In this document: in pieces, positions 14,691 through 23,838 of the stretch | Layout: each line of letters opens with the position of its first letter | How positions within the stretch are numbered: position 1 is the stretch's first letter | Assembly: GCF_020829625.1 (NCBI RefSeq) | Contig: NZ_JAIVFX010000003.1 | Location: 248,001-312,000 of the forward strand | Reading direction: 5' to 3' | DNA length: 64,000 bases | Source: Nostoc sp. XA010 | GTDB taxonomy: Bacteria; Cyanobacteriota; Cyanobacteriia; Cyanobacteriales; Nostocaceae | Translations under genes and position numbers: made by a program | Notes under the pieces: generated by a model | Databases searched by the model: none | The model's input: the letters and a program-made list of their open reading frames with translations, nothing else | What the model was told of the DNA's origin: nothing

Positions 14691-14747
14691 GTATTGCTTT
14701 TTAACTCTTCAAACTTCCGATTCTAAGAAAGCCAAAGATTGAAAAAT

Positions 14748-14780
14748 CCAGAGCAGAGAAAATCTCCGCTCTGGATTTTC
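14748..14780. terminator. Strong hairpin, terminator-like
   Basis: CCAGAGCAGAG (14748-14758) and CTCCGCTCTGG (14764-14774) form an 11-bp stem with one mismatch and a 5-base loop, followed by ATTTTCCTTT. No gene ends nearby, so it may close an unrecognised transcript or a decayed gene. Confidence 0.5.
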
Positions 14781-16255
14781 CTTTAGCTCAGAGTTCTCTC
14801 TGAATACTGCTATATATCAACAGCACTAGGTGACCAAAGATTAGAAGCTAACTTTACCTCAATTTCATGAAGTAGCTGTATTTTGAAATTTTTCCAGTTA
14901 TTTTATATGAATTATTACTAGTATAAATCACTACAAATCACTAAAAAGTTCTCCGCAAAGTTCTGTTTAATAAAATCTAGGTGATGTACCTAGATGTCAA
15001 AATATTTTTTTAACCATTTTCTGAGTTTTTCATCTTTTTATGTATCAATATGATTAAGCAAAATATCAGAACATATCTTTTTCTTTGTAATTTTTTTATA
15101 AAGTATGAGAATGAGTTTATCTAGTTGCTAAATGAAGATTATTTAAAGTGTATAAACAATAGATATAATGAATACATACATTGAAAAAATACGGAACATA
15201 CAATTGTGTTTATGGTTATACTTACTAAATAATAAATCTTTGCAAATCCAAAGTATATTAGCAGTAATTTATTTTTTAATTGTGAAAAATTTACTCCCTA
15301 ATTTATGGTACAAAAATTTGAAAAAAATAGTTTGTTTAATCTTTCAATAGATACATACTATGAATGGGAAACAAAGCACTGACTCTAAGAAAAACTATTT
15401 CACTAGAGAGAAGATAAAACACATCTCAGATTGCATCCTATTTTTACGGCAAGTTAGTGTAAAAGCATGAAGCAAAAATAAAATATTGTCATCGGCAACA
15501 GTCAACTAACACCATATATGTTTGGCGAGCATCTATCTGTGTAAAATTACAGATAATGCTGTTAAAATTTACCAAACAACTCAGCTATTTGCACCCAGAA
15601 AACTGAGTATTATACCCTTTTTAGTAGTTACTATTTTGGCGCAAAGAAGCAATTAGCTTGATCCAGATAGCCAAAATTCATAAACGTTGAAGTAGCTATT
15701 AACTTCGTGGTTACAATAATGGGTTCAGATGGGTGTTTGTTTTAGAGCAAGCGCTTATTTGCCTACTTTTAAGTGATTATTCACACCCTCTATAGACAAT
15801 TGTAACCCGCCTGCTAGAAAGCATTTCAGCATGGTAACCATTCTAAAGCTTTATTTTCTAGTGTTATCTGAGATGTTCTCTCCAAGTGGCTTTGGCAAAC
15901 TTGGTTAAGAGAGAAGGTGAAATATTTCCGATGGAGAATAAATTTGGAAATCTTGATTGAGTCAACAATAGATGTCTCAAATTCATTTATAAAATTTCAT
16001 TGTCAGGCTTTACTCATGATGTTAGTAGCGTTATTATCTTCAAAAGCAACTATGTGGTCTTTATCCTGTCATAAGACTAACAAATAAAGTGTAGTTTTTT
16101 AATTTTTTTAGGAAATGATGAATACTTTGACTAAACGAACATTTTTAATATTAATAATATTACTTGTTTCGTGAGACAAATTCTGATAACCTTATCGGTT
16201 CCCTCTTTAATTTAAAATTTTTCGACGATCTAAATATCCAGCAGATAGCATGATA

Positions 16256-16426
16256 ATGACAAACAAAAAATGGGCTGTTAAACGTATCACCGTTAATCTG
16301 GCAACACAGGAAGCGGAAAAGCTAGAAAAATATTGTCAACAAACAGGTAGACCCGCAACCGATGTGATTCGCGAACTGATTAGAAGTTTGCCTGCCTCCG
16401 ATGACGACAAAGATGTAAACAAGTAA
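16256..16426 (+). CDS. Small ribbon-helix-helix (CopG-like) protein
   Basis: A 56-residue frame, MTNKKWAVKRITVNLATQEA at the start. The short strand KRITVNL followed by helix TQEAEKLEKYCQQTG and a second helix RPATDVIRELIRSLP is the ribbon-helix-helix DNA-binding pattern of CopG/Arc proteins. ATG codons at 16250 and 16256 are in frame; the second is used here. It lies 274 bp upstream of crtQ on the same strand. With no toxin gene beside it, it is more likely a small regulator than an antitoxin, but its target is unknown. Confidence 0.75.
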   Translation: MTNKKWAVKRITVNLATQEAEKLEKYCQQTGRPATDVIRELIRSLPASDDDKDVNK

Positions 16427-16700
16427 GAAGTTACTTTTACGGCTAACCAGATAACTGCTTTGTTACCAAAAAATAGCTATGATATTTTTTTGAGTCTGCT
16501 GCTATGGACAAGAGTTTGTCTAGCTGATACAGACGCGTTTTTCTCGCGTCTGGTCAATTGCCGGGATTAAAACGAGTGATCAAAAAGATTTTAGTATCGA
16601 AATTACGATGCTTTAATATGCTGGTGGAGTTGATATTAAGTAGCAAATTCCGACACCAACCCAGTTACAATCTGTAAAGAAACTGAAAAGGAACGACGGA

Positions 16701-18140
16701 ATGCGTGTTGCAATCGTAGGTGCGGGACTGGCTGGGCTAGCAACCGCAGTAGATTTAACTGATGCTGGTTGTGAAGTAGAGATCTTTGAGTCTCGTCCGT
16801 TTGTGGGTGGTAAAGTTGGCAGTTGGGTTGATGGCGATGGCAACCATATAGAAATGGGTTTGCATGTATTTTTCGGCTGCTACTACCAACTATTTGACTT
16901 GATGAAGAAAGTGGGGGTGTTAGAAAACTTACGCCTCAAAGAACATACCCACACTTTTATTAATAAAGGAGGGCGCACTGGTGGTTTAGATTTTCGCTTC
17001 TTTACAGGTGCGCCTTTCAATGGCTTAAAGGCATTTTTCACGACTTCCCAACTATCGTTGCAAGATAAGCTGCAAAATGCGATCGCTTTGGGTACTAGTC
17101 CCATAGTTCGCGGGTTGGTAGACTTTAACGGGGCGATGAAAACCATCCGCAACTTAGATAAAATCAGCTTTGCCGACTGGTTCCGCAGTCACGGTGGCAG
17201 TAATGGCAGCATCAAACGCTTATGGAATCCCATTGCCTACGCATTGGGATTTATTGATTGCGAAAATATGTCTGCCCGTTGTATGTTAACGATATTCCAG
17301 TTATTTGCAGTCCGAACTGAAGCCTCAGTTTTGCGAATGCTGGAAGGTTCTCCATCTGAGTATTTGCACAAGCCCATTCTGGAGTATTTAGAAGCCAGAG
17401 GCACGAAAGTTTATACGCGTCGGCAAGTTCGGGAAATTCAATTTACTGAGTTAGAGGAACAAACTCGCGTCACTGGTATAGTAGTTGCCCAAGGTGATAC
17501 ATTAGAAACTATTACTGCTGATGCTTATGTCTTTGCCTGTGATGTTCCAGGAATTCAACGCATCCTACCTCACGAGTGGCGTAAGTGGTCAGAATTTGAC
17601 AATATCTACAAACTGGATGCAGTACCAGTGGCTACAGTACAGTTACGCTTCGATGGTTGGGTAACGGAATTGAACGATGGAGAGCAACGTAAACAACTTT
17701 TGCACGCGGCTGGAATTGATAATTTACTTTACACAGCCGATGCAGACTTTTCTTGTTTTGCCGATTTGGCGTTGACTAGCCCTGCTGATTATTATCGCCC
17801 AGGACAGGGTTCATTGTTACAGCTAGTGCTGACACCGGGAGATCCGTTTATTGCACAAAGTAATGAAGCGATCGCACACCATGTCCTCAAGCAAGTGCAT
17901 GAACTGTTTCCCTCGTCGCGCGAGTTAAATATGACTTGGTACAGTGTAGTAAAACTTGCTCAGTCTCTCTACCGAGAAGCGCCAGGGATGGATGCATACC
18001 GTCCCAACCAAAAGACCCCAGTAGATAATTTCTTCCTTGCAGGGAGTTATACTCAGCAAGATTACATCGACAGCATGGAAGGTGCTACTATTTCTGGACG
18101 GCGGGCGGCAAAAGTGATTTTGGAGAGTTTGAAGAGATAA
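16701..18140 (+). CDS. crtQ: Zeta-carotene desaturase (plant-type, CrtQ/ZDS)
   Basis: A 479-residue FAD enzyme that desaturates zeta-carotene to lycopene via neurosporene, at the thylakoid or plasma membrane. The N-terminal dinucleotide motif is [16 protein letters not shown], followed by [14 protein letters not shown] and the ZDS-type signature [20 protein letters not shown]. The C-terminal FAD segment is [20 protein letters not shown]. The sequence is of the plant/cyanobacterial CrtQ type rather than bacterial CrtI. A GGAACGACGGA ribosome site precedes the ATG. It is followed 66 bp downstream by an SRPBCC gene, a pairing I recall from other cyanobacteria. Confidence 0.96.
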   Translation: MRVAIVGAGLAGLATAVDLTDAGCEVEIFESRPFVGGKVGSWVDGDGNHIEMGLHVFFGCYYQLFDLMKKVGVLENLRLKEHTHTFINKGGRTGGLDFRFFTGAPFNGLKAFFTTSQLSLQDKLQNAIALGTSPIVRGLVDFNGAMKTIRNLDKISFADWFRSHGGSNGSIKRLWNPIAYALGFIDCENMSARCMLTIFQLFAVRTEASVLRMLEGSPSEYLHKPILEYLEARGTKVYTRRQVREIQFTELEEQTRVTGIVVAQGDTLETITADAYVFACDVPGIQRILPHEWRKWSEFDNIYKLDAVPVATVQLRFDGWVTELNDGEQRKQLLHAAGIDNLLYTADADFSCFADLALTSPADYYRPGQGSLLQLVLTPGDPFIAQSNEAIAHHVLKQVHELFPSSRELNMTWYSVVKLAQSLYREAPGMDAYRPNQKTPVDNFFLAGSYTQQDYIDSMEGATISGRRAAKVILESLKR

Positions 18141-18206
18141 CTAACCGCGTACTCCTGCAAAGAAGCAAGTTACGTAAAGCATCTCAAAGAGAAGGAAGAA
18201 GAGAGA

Positions 18207-18650
18207 ATGTCAGATTGGTTAGAGCATACTGTGCAGGTAGAAGTAGAGGCTCCCATAGATTTAGTATGGAGCCTTTGGGCCGATTTAGAGCAAATGCCCC
18301 GGTGGATGAAGTGGATTGATTCGGTGAAAATTCCGCCAGATAATCCAGATCTATCTCTTTGGAAATTGAAGACAGGCAGTCTAGAATTTACTTGGAAATC
18401 TCGAATTCTCAAAGTTATTCCCAACCAAATTATCCAATGGGAATCGATTGATGGTTTGCCAAATCAGGGAGCGATTCGGTTTTACGATCGCAACAATAGT
18501 AGTATTGTTAAAATGACCATTTCCTATGCTATCCCCGGCATTATTGGCAAAATTATGGATAACTTGTTTTTGGGGCGGGTAGTTGAATCCACAATTCAAG
18601 CTGATTTGGAAAGGTTTAAAGAATACGCGCTGAATGTTAAAGCTAATTGA
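18207..18650 (+). CDS. SRPBCC-family (polyketide cyclase/dehydrase-like) protein
   Basis: A 147-residue protein of the START/SRPBCC ligand-binding fold: VEVEAPIDLVWSLWADLEQM, then PRWMKWIDSVK and the tail helix FLGRVVESTIQADLERFKEY. The fold forms a hydrophobic pocket for lipophilic molecules. The gene directly follows crtQ with a GAAGGAAG ribosome site and is probably co-transcribed, which suggests a role in binding or delivering carotenoid or other lipids. No enzymatic residue is recognisable. Confidence 0.87.
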   Translation: MSDWLEHTVQVEVEAPIDLVWSLWADLEQMPRWMKWIDSVKIPPDNPDLSLWKLKTGSLEFTWKSRILKVIPNQIIQWESIDGLPNQGAIRFYDRNNSSIVKMTISYAIPGIIGKIMDNLFLGRVVESTIQADLERFKEYALNVKAN

Positions 18651-18965
18651 TATAGGGACTTCCAAATAAAAAAATATCCCATCCCTGCGGGACGCTACGC
18701 GTAGCTTGCTTCCCCAAAGGGTACGCTTTTAGCGCAGGGGAGCAGTGAGCAGGGGGAAGAAAAATTATTTTGATTCCAAAAATTGGATAATTTATTTTTT
18801 GGAGTTCCCATAGATAGCAAAAACAGGCAGTAAGAAACAATGTATAAAAAATATGGATTTTTTAAATACAAAATAACCGTAATAATACACAAAAATAATA
18901 TCCTAACCAAAATAACCCGCGATCGCGCAAATTGTTCAGCATTAGTTACCACCTACTCAATCGCC
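18651..18965. other. Repeat-containing spacer
   Basis: This 315-bp stretch holds a dispersed GC-rich repeat at 18684-18742 and AT-rich sequence after it. The short frames on both strands here have repeat-like composition and overlap each other, so I do not call them genes. Confidence 0.5.
18684..18742. repeat. Dispersed GC-rich repeat
   Basis: GGGACGCTACGCGTAGCTTG then CCCCAAAGGGTACGC. It has internal palindromes (CTACGCGTAG, CCCCAAAGGG) and is related to the copies at 5.0, 32.1, 43.1 and 46.1 kb. Confidence 0.65.
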
Positions 18966-19164
18966 TTAACGCACTCTACTTACTGTTGGTTGTGGGAGTG
19001 GATCACCTACAGCTTCGTAAGCAATAATTAGAGACTCTAAAACTTCAATTCCATTTGCCACAGCTAACTCGTAAGTATCCCCATGAGTTCGCCAGCGTTG
19101 CCGTGGAAAATCAGGGAATCCTACCAAAAGGCAATTATCTTCTTCAGACCACTGAATAACTCAT
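18966..19164 (-). pseudogene. hicB-type antitoxin, broken by an 11-bp deletion near the start
   Basis: The minus strand from ~19150 to a TAA at 18966 reads IQWSEEDNCLLVGFPDFPRQ and continues with THGDTYELAVANGIEVLESL, which is a HicB-family antitoxin (partial RNase H fold). The expected ATG (19162-19164) is present, but the frame from it runs MSYSVV then TGA. Inserting a second copy of ATTCAGTGGTC restores MSYSVVIQWSEEDN in one frame. The gene length (199 bp) plus 11 equals exactly 70 codons. I therefore infer loss of one copy of an 11-bp direct repeat. No hicA toxin gene is adjacent. Confidence 0.75.
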
Positions 19165-19221
19165 TTTGTCTTTTTTCCTCTATTTCTTCATCTGATTTTC
19201 TGAACTTAGAGGGTTAAAAAA

Positions 19222-19458
19222 CTACCAAGTTGGGTCACTAAACAAATTAATCGTCAATTCCTCGTGTGGTGGTACTGCGGTGATACAAGCGCGGATGATT
19301 TCTCCATCCTCTAATTCGACGGTGCAAGCGTGACAAGACCCCATTAGACAACCGGTGGGAATAAATACCCCACCCCGGTCTGCTACATCTAATAGGGCTT
19401 CTCCCACTTCGGCATCTACTGTGACATCATCTGGTAAAAAGCGGACACGAATAATCAT
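19222..19458 (-). CDS. Short plant-type-like [2Fe-2S] ferredoxin
   Basis: A 78-residue protein with the ferredoxin cluster loop TGCLMGSCHACTVEL (C37, C42, C45; spacing Cx4Cx2C). The fourth cysteine, C58 in IIRACITAVP, comes after only 12 residues rather than the usual ~29, so this is a compact member of the family. Its role is presumably electron transfer; the partner is unknown. The ATG is embedded in a TCATTGGTCATTAG repeat. It lies just downstream of cobQ on the same strand with a 76-bp gap and may be part of that transcript. Confidence 0.85.
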   Translation of the reverse strand: MIIRVRFLPDDVTVDAEVGEALLDVADRGGVFIPTGCLMGSCHACTVELEDGEIIRACITAVPPHEELTINLFSDPTW

Positions 19459-19534
19459 TGGTCATTGGTCATTAGCAAATGACTAATGATACTTACTGTA
19501 AGCGAAAAAATGTGCGATTTTTATGCACTTTAGT

Positions 19535-21013
19535 TTAAGACAAAAATGGAGTTAAGTCTAAATGGCTTTCTACTTCAGTGGCTAGAGCGTCCAAAATCTG
19601 CTCTCGCTGTTCGCGGTAGTTGGCAACTCCGGTGGGCAAAGATTTTAAACCACGTTGTTGACGGAGGCGATTTAACCAAGCGCGTCGCCAAGGGCCATTG
19701 TCAAAAAGCCCGTGTAAGTAACTTCCCCAGACTGATTGACAACTATCCACTAACCCTAAATTAATATCGTCAAATAGGGCGTGGTACGATTGAGGGTCTA
19801 CACCTTGCTGTTCAATGCGCGATCGCCCTTGGTGAATTTCAAAGCCATTTACTGGCAAGCCCTGTTGCGGATAATTTGAGCTAACTTGGCGCTGGCGGGC
19901 GATTTTTTGTCCGGTAATTACGGTTCTTATTGGTAAAAGGTTTAACCCCTGATACCTGCCTGCTTGTCCCTCTATCCCTTCAGGATCAGCGATAATTTGA
20001 CCGAGCATTTGATAGCCACCGCAGATACCTAAAACGGTTCCACCAGAAGCAGCATAGTGTTGGATAGCTTCTGCCATACCGCTTTTTTGCAGCACTAGCA
20101 AATCAGCAATTGTGGTCTTTGTCCCTGGAAGAATTACGGCATCAGGATGTCCTAAATCTTGCTTTGGGCTGAGATATTTTACTGAAACAGTGCTTTCTGA
20201 TTCAAGTGGGTCAAAGTCGGTGAAATTGGCAATTCTGGGTAAGCGAATGACGGCAATGTTGAGGTCAGTTTGACCTTTATGGGATTCACGTTCTAGCAAA
20301 TCAAGGGAGTCTTCTGCTGGAAAAACTTGTTGTAAGTAGGGTATAACACCAACTACCGGGATACCTGTGCGTTCTTCTAACCATTTTATCCCCGGATCTA
20401 GGAGCGATCGCTGTCCTCGAAACTTGTTAATTACTATACCCTTAATTAAGGCGCGTTCATCTGGTTCTAATAACTCTAAGGTTCCAACGACATGGGCAAA
20501 AGCACCACCTCGATCAATGTCAACTACTAACATCGTTGGCGCATTTAAATGTTTTGCCACCCGCATATTAGTTAAGTCACGGTGCTTGAGGTTAATCTCT
20601 GCTGGACTACCGGCACCTTCACAAACCACCATGTCAAATTCTGTTCCTAAATGCTGTAGCGATTCTTCAATTGTCCGCCACCCCAGGTCAAAATATTGCT
20701 CGTAGTAATCTGAGGCACTAACTTTACCAACAGACCTACCTTTGATAATTACTTGGGAAGTCATATCCCCTTGAGGTTTGAGTAAAATTGGGTTCATTTC
20801 TACCCAAGGCACAATTCCCGCCGCCCAAGCTTGCACTGCTTGGGCATAGCCAATCTCTCCACCATTGGCAGTGACATAAGCATTTAAAGCCATATTTTGA
20901 CCTTTAAAGGGAGCCACTCGCCAGCCACGCCGCGACAGAATGCGACAAATAGCTGTAGTTAAAAGTGATTTCCCTGCATGGGATGTTGTCCCCACCACCA
21001 TAATTGATTTCAT
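19535..21013 (-). CDS. cobQ: Cobyric acid synthase
   Basis: A 492-residue enzyme that amidates four carboxyl groups of adenosylcobyrinic acid a,c-diamide using glutamine and ATP in cobalamin synthesis. The N-terminal P-loop-like segment VVGTTSHAGKSLLTTAICRI and MNPILLKPQGDMTSQVI define the CobQ ATPase half. The C-terminal glutamine amidotransferase half contains GTVLGICGGYQMLG with the nucleophilic cysteine and WGSYLHGLFDN with the histidine. Length is normal for the family. No cobalamin riboswitch is visible upstream in 21014-21310. Confidence 0.96.
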   Translation of the reverse strand: MKSIMVVGTTSHAGKSLLTTAICRILSRRGWRVAPFKGQNMALNAYVTANGGEIGYAQAVQAWAAGIVPWVEMNPILLKPQGDMTSQVIIKGRSVGKVSASDYYEQYFDLGWRTIEESLQHLGTEFDMVVCEGAGSPAEINLKHRDLTNMRVAKHLNAPTMLVVDIDRGGAFAHVVGTLELLEPDERALIKGIVINKFRGQRSLLDPGIKWLEERTGIPVVGVIPYLQQVFPAEDSLDLLERESHKGQTDLNIAVIRLPRIANFTDFDPLESESTVSVKYLSPKQDLGHPDAVILPGTKTTIADLLVLQKSGMAEAIQHYAASGGTVLGICGGYQMLGQIIADPEGIEGQAGRYQGLNLLPIRTVITGQKIARQRQVSSNYPQQGLPVNGFEIHQGRSRIEQQGVDPQSYHALFDDINLGLVDSCQSVWGSYLHGLFDNGPWRRAWLNRLRQQRGLKSLPTGVANYREQREQILDALATEVESHLDLTPFLS

Positions 21014-21310
21014 AGTTGTTATTAGTTAGTTTTCAGGATACAGGGTGAATTTTTAGGAGTTAACAATTATATGGCAATCCGTCCATCAGTTAAAAAACAG
21101 GGGAGCAGGGAGTAGACAACAGGAGGAGAATTCCTGTATAGTTTGTCTCCCTCACAACAGTATTACCCTTATCCTCTGCCTCATCTCTTTCCCAGTACCA
21201 TCAGAAATTTCAATTAGATGAATTATGGTAAAGACTTCATAAATAGATGTGACGTTTCCGTATATATTGTTCCCTTTGATTCCCTAATCCTAACTTTTTA
21301 GTTTTTTATT

Positions 21311-21712
21311 CTAAAAAGGTATTCGTAACCAACGAATCACAGCATCAGATAAATGATCGCGCCATGAAGGTGTCCGCCAATTTTTTCCCTGATATTGTTC
21401 TACCAACTGGCGACCCAAGGGAGTGAGGCGAAAACTATCTGTAATCCCCTGACCATCGACTTCGCGGCGCAATACACCCACTTGGATCAGCCAGCCCAAG
21501 GCGTTGTCACAGGCTAATTCTGATAAAGGCCCTTTAGTATAGCCCTGCTTGAGGCCATTTTGTGCGATCGCAGTTAATGAGACACTCTCGTGTCCCATGA
21601 CTTCAAATAAAGATAAATTGAAGGGTGAACATACTAGCGATCGCTCGGCTCTGTCTACTGTGCTTTGAGGATAGACAAAAATATTTGGGTTTTGGGAATC
21701 AATAGCAGGCAT
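21311..21712 (-). CDS. Conserved cyanobacterial protein, winged-helix-like
   Basis: A 133-residue soluble protein. The central helices and wing (SLTAIAQNGLKQGYTKGPLS, then LGWLIQVGVLRREVDG and FRLTPLGRQLVEQYQG) resemble a winged-helix domain. The conserved C-terminal tryptophan-rich end is WRTPSWRDHLSDAVIRWLRI. I believe it matches the small cyanobacteria-restricted 'Npun_F0494' family, but this is from memory. It is divergent from the peroxiredoxin gene at 21908. Function is unknown. Confidence 0.7.
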   Translation of the reverse strand: MPAIDSQNPNIFVYPQSTVDRAERSLVCSPFNLSLFEVMGHESVSLTAIAQNGLKQGYTKGPLSELACDNALGWLIQVGVLRREVDGQGITDSFRLTPLGRQLVEQYQGKNWRTPSWRDHLSDAVIRWLRIPF

Positions 21713-21907
21713 TGTATATGGGTAGTAATTTTTCTTCTAATAAAAATTAATATAAGAATATATTTTTACTTGTAGCAACTACCTTATTTAAGCAAAAATT
21801 ACTTACCTAAAATATAGTTATACTATTTTTTAGTAATTATATTTAATCATTATAAATTAATGTAAAATTTCAAGTGCATCAACAATCTGAAATAGGAAAG
21901 GTTAATT

Positions 21908-22345
21908 ATGCCTCTAGCAGTTGGTACGGATGCACCTGCATTTACCGCCAAAGATACAAAGGGCAACACAGTCTCGCTATCTGATTTAAGGGGAAAGACG
22001 GTTGTTTTGTATTTTTACCCCAAAGATGACACGCCAGGTTGCACCAAACAAGCCTGTAGTTTTCGGGATGCCCAGGCTCAATATCAAGGTAAAGATATTG
22101 TAATCTTGGGAGTCAGTGCTGATGATGAAGTCTCCCATCAAGCATTCACCCAAAAATATGATTTGAATTTTCCTCTATTGGCTGACACCGACAAATCCCT
22201 CATCACAGCTTTCGATGTGGATGGCGGTGGTTATGCCAAGCGCGTCACCTACGTAATTGATCCCAACGGCAAAATTACCCATGTTGACACTAGTGTAAAT
22301 ACCACCACCCATGCTAGCGATGTTTTAGCTGCACTTGGGCTGTAG
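21908..22345 (+). CDS. prxQ: Thioredoxin-dependent peroxiredoxin (BCP/PrxQ type)
   Basis: A 145-residue atypical 2-Cys peroxiredoxin that reduces hydrogen peroxide and alkyl hydroperoxides with thioredoxin. The peroxidatic cysteine is C45 in YPKDDTPGCTKQACSF and the resolving cysteine is C50, the five-residue spacing of the PrxQ/BCP class. The C-terminal RVTYVIDPNGKI strand is complete. An AGGAAAGG ribosome site lies upstream of the ATG. A strong terminator hairpin follows at 22386-22415, so the gene is monocistronic. Confidence 0.95.
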   Translation: MPLAVGTDAPAFTAKDTKGNTVSLSDLRGKTVVLYFYPKDDTPGCTKQACSFRDAQAQYQGKDIVILGVSADDEVSHQAFTQKYDLNFPLLADTDKSLITAFDVDGGGYAKRVTYVIDPNGKITHVDTSVNTTTHASDVLAALGL

Positions 22346-22385
22346 TTTTTTACCTAATAATTAAGGATTTTTTAAATAGTCTCAG

Positions 22386-22415
22386 CCCCGAGCCTCTAGA
22401 GGCTTGGGGTTCTTT
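22386..22415 (+). terminator. Intrinsic terminator after the peroxiredoxin gene
   Basis: CCCCGAGCCTC (22386-22396) and GAGGCTTGGGG (22399-22409) form an 11-bp stem with one G-T pair, followed by TTCTTTG. It lies 40 bp past the stop codon and just before the convergent gene end at 22424, so it may serve both directions. Confidence 0.8.
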
Positions 22416-22423
22416 GCTTGAAT

Positions 22424-22819
22424 TCAGTTACCTGATTGTGGTGTAAGCGATGGCGGCGTAGCTGATGGTAGTGTAAACGATGGCAAACTGGGGGTTGCTT
22501 GCTGTTGTTCACCTCGAATTAGTTTTTGTTGCCTTGCTTTAAAGGCTGCTGCGGCTGAGTCTAGTTGTTCGTTCTGTTGGTTAGAATCCCAGTTGAGAGT
22601 GCCAAAATTCGCCCGATGAATCAGGTCAAACATGTTGAAGTTGTCTGAGTTTGAACGGGAGAAGGGATCGGTATTTTGGTCTGTTGTACTATTACTGGGA
22701 AAAGCATCAGCTGGGCTGACTTGTTGAGCCGAACTTGGTTGAGCTATAAGCAAGGAAGCAAAGCTAATTCCTGCCACGGTAGCCACAATGAGTCTAGGAA
22801 TTTGTAATGATTTTTTCAT
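22424..22819 (-). CDS. Secreted or periplasmic hypothetical protein
   Basis: A 131-residue protein with a clear signal peptide (KKSLQIPRLIVATVAGISFA to AQPSSAQQ, cleavage after residue ~31). The mature part is low in complexity, rich in Q, N, S and P, with NFGTLNWDSNQQNEQLDSAA and a proline/serine/threonine tail. No enzymatic motif is visible. The ABC permease gene starts its coding sequence just upstream on the same strand with a 36-bp gap, so the three genes 24858-22424 may form one transcript. Confidence 0.7.
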   Translation of the reverse strand: MKKSLQIPRLIVATVAGISFASLLIAQPSSAQQVSPADAFPSNSTTDQNTDPFSRSNSDNFNMFDLIHRANFGTLNWDSNQQNEQLDSAAAAFKARQQKLIRGEQQQATPSLPSFTLPSATPPSLTPQSGN

Positions 22820-22855
22820 GGGATTTGGAGCCTAAAATTGCTCTATTTTATCTCT

Positions 22856-23743
22856 TTAAGCAAGAGTTCGCCGTAGTTGGGGTTGAATACTCAGTAAGGC
22901 GACAACGGCAAAGCCAAACAATACCAGCAAGGCTCCCCCGAAGGTAACATCACCCCAAGGAGCTTGCATGACTACGCTACCTAGTTCCCAACTACTGTGG
23001 AGATACAGATAGCGAATGGGTTCGATCGCATAGCTGAGAGGATTTAGGGTAGCCACAACCTGCAACCACTGAGGCATGAAGGATAAAGGAGCCAAAGCTG
23101 TACTAGCAAACAATAATGGTAGGTTAGTGACGAAAATCACCGCAATCAATTCAATGTGTCCGGGTAGAGCGAAAGCTAAACCAAGGGAGATGGCTGTTAC
23201 GCCCAAAGCTAAGAGGAAGACTATTAGAGCGATCGCACATAAACCCGTTGCATCTGGTAGTCCAGCCCCAATAAACGCTGCTGCTGCAACAATCACGGCT
23301 GCTTGCAGCAAACTTTGGCTGATGATAAAGATGGCTGAAGCAAAGACAATGGAAAACCGTGATGCTAACGGTGCTACCAGCAAACGATTCAAAAATCCGA
23401 ACTCGCGGTCAAACATTACGGGCAACCCAGCATTCAGCGCCCCAGCAAAGGCTGTAAACACAATTACTCCAGCAGCTAAAAATTGCCCGTAATTTGTCGT
23501 ACTGCCGAACAATCCTTTGGGTGCATTTTGAAATAAAGCACCAAATAGCACCAACCACATCACCGGCTGAATAATTCCGGCAATCAATGTGGAGGGACGG
23601 CGTTGCAATTGAATAAACAAGCGACGAGTTAAAGCCAACGTCTCTTGTACCAATTCACCGAAAAAGTTAGGTGCAGCATTAGCATCTGCTTGTGGCGATG
23701 CTAACGGCTGCCAATTGATATCAGATTTAGGAGTAACGCTCAT
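22856..23743 (-). CDS. ABC-2 type exporter permease
   Basis: A 295-residue membrane protein of the ABC-2 (DrrB/NodJ-like) superfamily. It has a soluble N-terminus, then RPSTLIAGIIQPVMWLVLFG and five further hydrophobic segments. The conserved stretch is MFDREFGFLNRLLVAPLASR between the second and third helices. It partners the ATPase encoded directly upstream on the same strand; the 95-bp gap between them consists largely of heptamer repeats. The exported substrate cannot be inferred; drug or lipid/glycolipid export is typical of the family. Confidence 0.9.
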   Translation of the reverse strand: MSVTPKSDINWQPLASPQADANAAPNFFGELVQETLALTRRLFIQLQRRPSTLIAGIIQPVMWLVLFGALFQNAPKGLFGSTTNYGQFLAAGVIVFTAFAGALNAGLPVMFDREFGFLNRLLVAPLASRFSIVFASAIFIISQSLLQAAVIVAAAAFIGAGLPDATGLCAIALIVFLLALGVTAISLGLAFALPGHIELIAVIFVTNLPLLFASTALAPLSFMPQWLQVVATLNPLSYAIEPIRYLYLHSSWELGSVVMQAPWGDVTFGGALLVLFGFAVVALLSIQPQLRRTLA

Positions 23744-23804
23744 GATTGGGGATTGGGGATTAGGGATTGGGGATTGGGGATTGGGGATTGGGGATTGGGG
23801 ATTG
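23744..23804. repeat. Heptamer STRR array (GGGGATT, ~8 copies)
   Basis: About eight tandem GGGGATT/AGGGATT units fill the gap between the ATPase and permease genes of the ABC exporter and abut the permease start codon. On the coding strand the units read AATCCCC, the orientation opposite to the 4.9-kb array. Confidence 0.9.
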
Positions 23805-23838
23805 ACAAAACTTTTTCCCAGTCCCCAGCCCCCAGCCT

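Larger units (their letters stand above)
14110..16249. other. 2.1-kb gene-poor region
   Basis: There is no convincing gene. It contains two fold-back repeats (14158-14280 and 14544-14690) and a terminator-like hairpin (14748-14780). From ~14,850 onward it is AT-rich sequence with only short frames, the longest of which (15168-15350) has low-complexity, non-protein-like composition. It may include decayed genes or small RNAs that cannot be recognised by reading. Confidence 0.6.

Noticed and set aside
15168..15350. 60-codon frame on the plus strand in the gene-poor region
   Set aside because: Low-complexity, AT-driven composition, no ribosome site and no recognisable pattern.
15360..15470. 36-residue plus-strand frame in the same gap
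   Set aside because: Too short to judge and no family or context supports it.
18643..18952. Two overlapping minus-strand frames after the SRPBCC gene
   Set aside because: They run through a dispersed repeat and AT-rich DNA and conflict with each other.
21014..21310. Cobalamin riboswitch upstream of cobQ
   Set aside because: I could not find the conserved B12-box or the expected stems in this gap.
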